Shown: piece by piece, positions 60,705 through 64,000 of the stretch
Position numbering within the stretch: the stretch's first letter is position 1
Layout of the letters: each line of letters opens with the position of its first letter
Source: Scortum barcoo
Taxonomy: Eukaryota; Chordata; Actinopteri; Centrarchiformes; Terapontidae
Assembly (NCBI GenBank): GCA_023238725.1
Contig: CM041535.1
Location: 26,961,978-27,025,977 of the forward strand
Direction: 5' to 3'
DNA length: 64,000 nucleotides
The notes under the pieces: model-generated
Seen by the model: the letters and a program-made list of their open reading frames with translations, nothing else
The model's database searches: none
What the model was told of the DNA's origin: nothing
Translations under genes and position numbers: made by a program

Positions 60705-61727
60705 CCCCACGCCTGATTTTAATAACTTTGTTTTATCCGGGATGAGCTCCCCGTCATGTCCTTGTTCCTACATGGGACGGTCGGTCGGTCGGACACAGAG
60801 CGGCTCTTCCTTGCTGTCTGATGCGTCGTTGAAGAGCACCTGGAAGGTCATTAAAAGGGAGAAAGTGATAAACACACTTCATCTAGACTGAAGACACCTG
60901 AACCACCTTTGTTGGTCAAAATCAGCCCAAATGTGACACTGGAAAACTTTTCATCTGGGTCTCTGGAGCTTGTTGGGATTCAGACTCCTTCAGATTTGAT
61001 CTCATAAATTACACAACTACATCTTTAAGTCAAAGCTGTTGAATAGGTTGTCATGTAGGTAAGAATAAGGTGGAGGTACTGGAAGTGTGAAGTAGTACTG
61101 CCCCTGGAGAACAAAAAACACAAACCGAGAGGCGGCTAAACGTTGAGACTTAAGACAGCAGAGCTCCTGATTTTGGTGGACTGTATTCTCATTTACCATC
61201 CTCATTACAGTCTGATTTATCTTTTCTCTTAACTGGGGACTTTAATATTTCATAAGGACAAGAGTCAGAAATTGACTTTATCTCTCCAGTATCTTCTGAT
61301 TTATGTGTTTACATTTCGTACCAGAGGACCAAAATGTGAACGTAAGATGTCAGATTCATTTGTGCTTTTGTTTATGTTGCAGGAAGCCTGAGATCAGTTT
61401 TCATAAAAATAGTCTCTAAAATGAGGCTGTGCCTCAGTCTTTTAGCTTAATGTATGGAAATGTGTTTATGTCTGCCTGAAGGCTGGACCTTCCATAAATC
61501 TACACCTGTACGACCTGTGTGTCATATTGTACAACCCAATAACAGAGTAACATTTTATCTATATGTCCAGTTTTTGTATCATGTTTTAATCACGTTAGTC
61601 ATTAGGGTTGTCTAATATGAAGTGTGTATTTAATGTAATCAGTGTTGAGATTACTGAAGCTGTGATCAGTGCTGAGGTCAGTTCACTTACACTGTTAATC
61701 ACATTATCACAAATACTGTATTTCCCA

Positions 61728-61769
<42 letters not shown>

Positions 61770-61935
61770 GTAGTAGTAGTAGTAGTAGTAGTAGTGGATA
61801 ATAAGTGAGTGAACTACCCCTTAATACACCAGAATAGCACACAGGTATAGAGCACTTCTATCCCCTTACACAGTATTAATATGCAATATTTATCTGAAAT
61901 GTGAAATGTAAATAAATAATAATGTTTACCTCACT
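60705..61935 (+). other. sh2d3c: sh2d3c 3' UTR with candidate poly(A) signal
   Basis: From the stop at 60704 no AATAAA is seen until 61911-61916 (in GTAAATAAATAAT), which would give a UTR of about 1.2 kb. The UTR contains a TTA then GTA trinucleotide microsatellite at 61731-61797. The convergent UGT copy's 3' end lies less than 1 kb further on. The end is inferred; an earlier variant signal could be used. Confidence 0.45.
61731..61797. repeat. Compound TTA/GTA microsatellite in the sh2d3c 3' UTR
   Basis: (TTA)n followed directly by (GTA)n. It would lie in the mature mRNA if the 61911 poly(A) signal is used. Confidence 0.95.
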
Positions 61936-62418
61936 GTGCTCACAGTTTATTGGATACAATTCTCATATTACATGCTTGATAATTATTTCTCCATTGACAT
62001 GACCTGGTGATATCTGGAAAATTACTCAACATGTTATGAAACCTGATCTGGCAAACCGATGTGTTTTGGTACAAAATGGTGTATCTGTGAAAGAGTACAC
62101 AACAACCTTTCCAAAGTCTGCTCACACCAAACACAGACTCTTAATGAAATCCAAATCTTTCAAAAGTGTCTTTCATTCTGCTTTAATGTCCTTCTAGTAA
62201 ACATGTACAGTTGTTATAATATTTAAGCAGGAAAAACAACTTTAAATCATAAAAATTATAAGATGTTGATACAGAACTGGGCAGAAATGACAACATAAGG
62301 TGCTGGGTGGGTAACTATCATGAACTTCTTTGTTGATTTTATCAGGTATGTCTTTCTTGGCACTGTTCAAATGTTTCAAACAAAAACTTAAATTACTGTC
62401 CAAAATAATAAATTTCCT

Positions 62419-62424
62419 TTTATT
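62419..62424 (-). terminator. Poly(A) signal candidate of the second UGT copy
   Basis: TTTATT on the plus strand (AATAAA on the minus strand) about 320 bp past the stop at 62745. Position only; no transcript evidence. Confidence 0.35.
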
Positions 62425-62744
62425 TCATTCAAGTAAATGCGGTAGTTTATGTTGTAAGGACATTTTTCAGAAAACCTGCAAGAAATCCTTAACATAATTC
62501 CTGGACTATTTTCACCAAATTGCATTGAAAGTTATTTACATCATTTAGATATATCCTAACTAATAGACCTCTTTGACTGAAGACATTAGACAATAGGAGA
62601 TTTGTGGATGCACTCAGCTTCGAGAAACAGTATTGCTCTGTTATCTGAACATGAACGATTGTGAGTCCAAATATAGAACAGAACAGTTTGCAAATATTTT
62701 TTTTTTAAATTGTATGAGAAATCATTATCCAGAAATTGGGATTA

Positions 62745-64000
62745 TCATTCCTTTTTGACTTTGCTTCTAGAAAACACTCTCCGCCACAAAAACTTGACAG
62801 CAGAAACAAAAACAGTAAATACTATTAAAATAACTGCCAGCAAAAATGCCACCACGTCGATCGAGTGATACTGGATTGTGGACATTTTGTAAGACTCTGT
62901 CCTTAGATGTGGGGCTCCTTTGTGCTTCATGACAAACTCGATCCAGAACATGGCGCGGTCCAGTGGCTTCATGGGCTGATCTCTCTGCAGGTTGGACAGC
63001 GTGGTCATCTTCTCCCTGTAGGACGGTTCATAGAGTACCTTCTTCAGAGCTGCCAGGAAGTTGTCTTTGTTCACAGTTGCGAGGTCCAGGACTTCGGCCA
63101 CACCTCTTGCTTTCATCCTGAAGAAGTTTTCAGGTTGGTCAAACATGAGGGGTAGGCCGACCAGAGGGACGCCGTGATAGATGGCCTCCTGTATCCCGTT
63201 GGTGCCTCCGTGTGCCACAAACAATCTGGTCTTGGGGTGGCCTAGGAGGTCGTTTTGAGGCAGCCATTTTAAGATCAAGGTATTGTTGCCAAGGGTAGAT
63301 GGTCTTTTGCCTTCATGCCTCCAGATCACCTTCTGAGGAAGTTCGGCAAAAGCGGCGGCAATGTCCTTGGTAAGGTCCTCAGGAAGTTGCGCCACCAGGG
63401 TTCCCAATGTCATAACGATGACACCATGCTCTCCAGAGCTCTGGACAAAATCATCTACTTCTTTAGAGAGGGGCTTGGAGGGTTTGCACTGAAATCCTGA
63501 CATGTAGATGATGTTTGGCATTGTGGGTCGCGGGAACTCAAAGGTGAAATCGTTCCTCATCAGCCAGATGTCCGCTGACTGAAACAGCTCCATGTAATAT
63601 ACGTCAGCTCCGAAGTAACGATGGACAAATGGTGTGTAGTTTGGATCTATGACATACCAACTATAAAAAGACATTAAGAATAAACACAAGAAGTTCTTGA
63701 CTCGTTGTAAAAATGTCATCTGGTCAGTCAGCTCTGTCCCCGGTGCTGGGATATAGGACAGTGGGGAAGGCGCAATTGCTTGGTGTCCATCACCATGAAC
63801 AATCCACCTCACATTAAAGACAAGTGGGAGACCCAAACGGTGACTCAGAAACACCCCTCCGCCATTTGCAGGGTCTGTCAGAACCACATCGTATTTGGCA
63901 TCGTGCAGACTCTGCATCAGCTTGATATTCTCAAATATATCCTCCATCATCTTGATCAGTTGCCGATGCAGGTGATAGATCTTCCCCACCAGTTCATACT
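62745..64000 (-). CDS. UDP-glucuronosyltransferase, UGT5-type, second copy, 5' part beyond the window
   Basis: Same enzyme family as 50863-52443. The frame is open from the stop at 62745 to the window end, entering as YELVGKIYHLHRQ, so the N-terminal third, including the signal peptide and catalytic His, is outside. Visible are the TDP catalytic-Asp motif, the full UGT signature, the C-terminal membrane helix and the same KVKKE tail. Against the first copy I count about 7 differences in the last 289 residues but about 31 in the preceding 126. It has no stops or frameshifts and looks functional. It lies convergent with sh2d3c. An apparent start at 63989 is only a GTG codon inside the frame. 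Confidence 0.93.
   Translation of the reverse strand, partial: YELVGKIYHLHRQLIKMMEDIFENIKLMQSLHDAKYDVVLTDPANGGGVFLSHRLGLPLVFNVRWIVHGDGHQAIAPSPLSYIPAPGTELTDQMTFLQRVKNFLCLFLMSFYSWYVIDPNYTPFVHRYFGADVYYMELFQSADIWLMRNDFTFEFPRPTMPNIIYMSGFQCKPSKPLSKEVDDFVQSSGEHGVIVMTLGTLVAQLPEDLTKDIAAAFAELPQKVIWRHEGKRPSTLGNNTLILKWLPQNDLLGHPKTRLFVAHGGTNGIQEAIYHGVPLVGLPLMFDQPENFFRMKARGVAEVLDLATVNKDNFLAALKKVLYEPSYREKMTTLSNLQRDQPMKPLDRAMFWIEFVMKHKGAPHLRTESYKMSTIQYHSIDVVAFLLAVILIVFTVFVSAVKFLWRRVFSRSKVKKE

Noticed and set aside
63987..63989. Start codon for the second UGT at 63989
   Set aside because: It is GTG inside a frame that continues to the window edge with clear homology (YELV...). The true start is beyond the window.
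1..64000. tRNA, rRNA, snRNA genes, CRISPR arrays, bacterial operons
   Set aside because: I looked for tRNA A/B boxes and for regular spacer-repeat arrays and saw none. The tandem repeats here are eukaryotic micro- and minisatellites.

Overview
The window is nuclear DNA of a ray-finned fish, most likely a percomorph teleost. The evidence is a split vertebrate gene with clean GT-AG introns, two UDP-glucuronosyltransferase genes with the single coding exon of the fish UGT5 type, many CA/GT microsatellites, and several non-autonomous transposons of kinds I know from teleost genomes. I see no bacterial, organellar or viral gene and no RNA gene.

Layout. 1-36,997 holds no coding sequence I can support. 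It contains a GC-rich promoter-like block with a splice donor (about 3,400-3,760), a degraded L2-like LINE, several MITEs, duplicated blocks, microsatellites, and two stretches that look like conserved regulatory DNA (about 14,150-14,660 and 26,010-26,280). 36,998-60,704 (+) is an NSP-family adaptor gene, best matched by SH2D3C (CHAT/SHEP1/NSP3). I resolved eleven coding exons starting at an ATG at 38,999. They join with consistent phase into a 638-residue protein with an SH2 domain and a C-terminal Cdc25-like, Cas-binding domain. An upstream exon (36,998-37,732) carries the N-terminus of the long isoform, but it has an apparent frame break before its best splice donor.

On the minus strand, a complete UGT5-type gene (50,863-52,443, with a non-coding first exon near 54,122) sits inside the intron of the adaptor gene between its fifth and sixth coding exons. 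A second copy (62,745 to beyond 64,000) lies just past the adaptor gene in convergent orientation and is cut by the window end. The two copies are almost identical in the C-terminal UDP-sugar-binding half and in part of the 3' UTR, but clearly different in the N-terminal acceptor-binding half. This suggests recent tandem duplication with gene conversion, or diversifying selection on the acceptor site.

The adaptor and the UGTs have no known functional link. The adaptor works in integrin and receptor tyrosine kinase signalling through Cas proteins; the UGTs conjugate small lipophilic compounds at the ER membrane. Their interleaving looks like a product of local duplication. No wholly new system is evident. 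The items most worth checking are the UGT mosaic pair, the frame break in the long-isoform exon, a GC-AG intron, splice sites abutting microsatellites, and a tandemly duplicated, decayed block at 40.7-41.3 kb that still encodes a signal-peptide-like segment.
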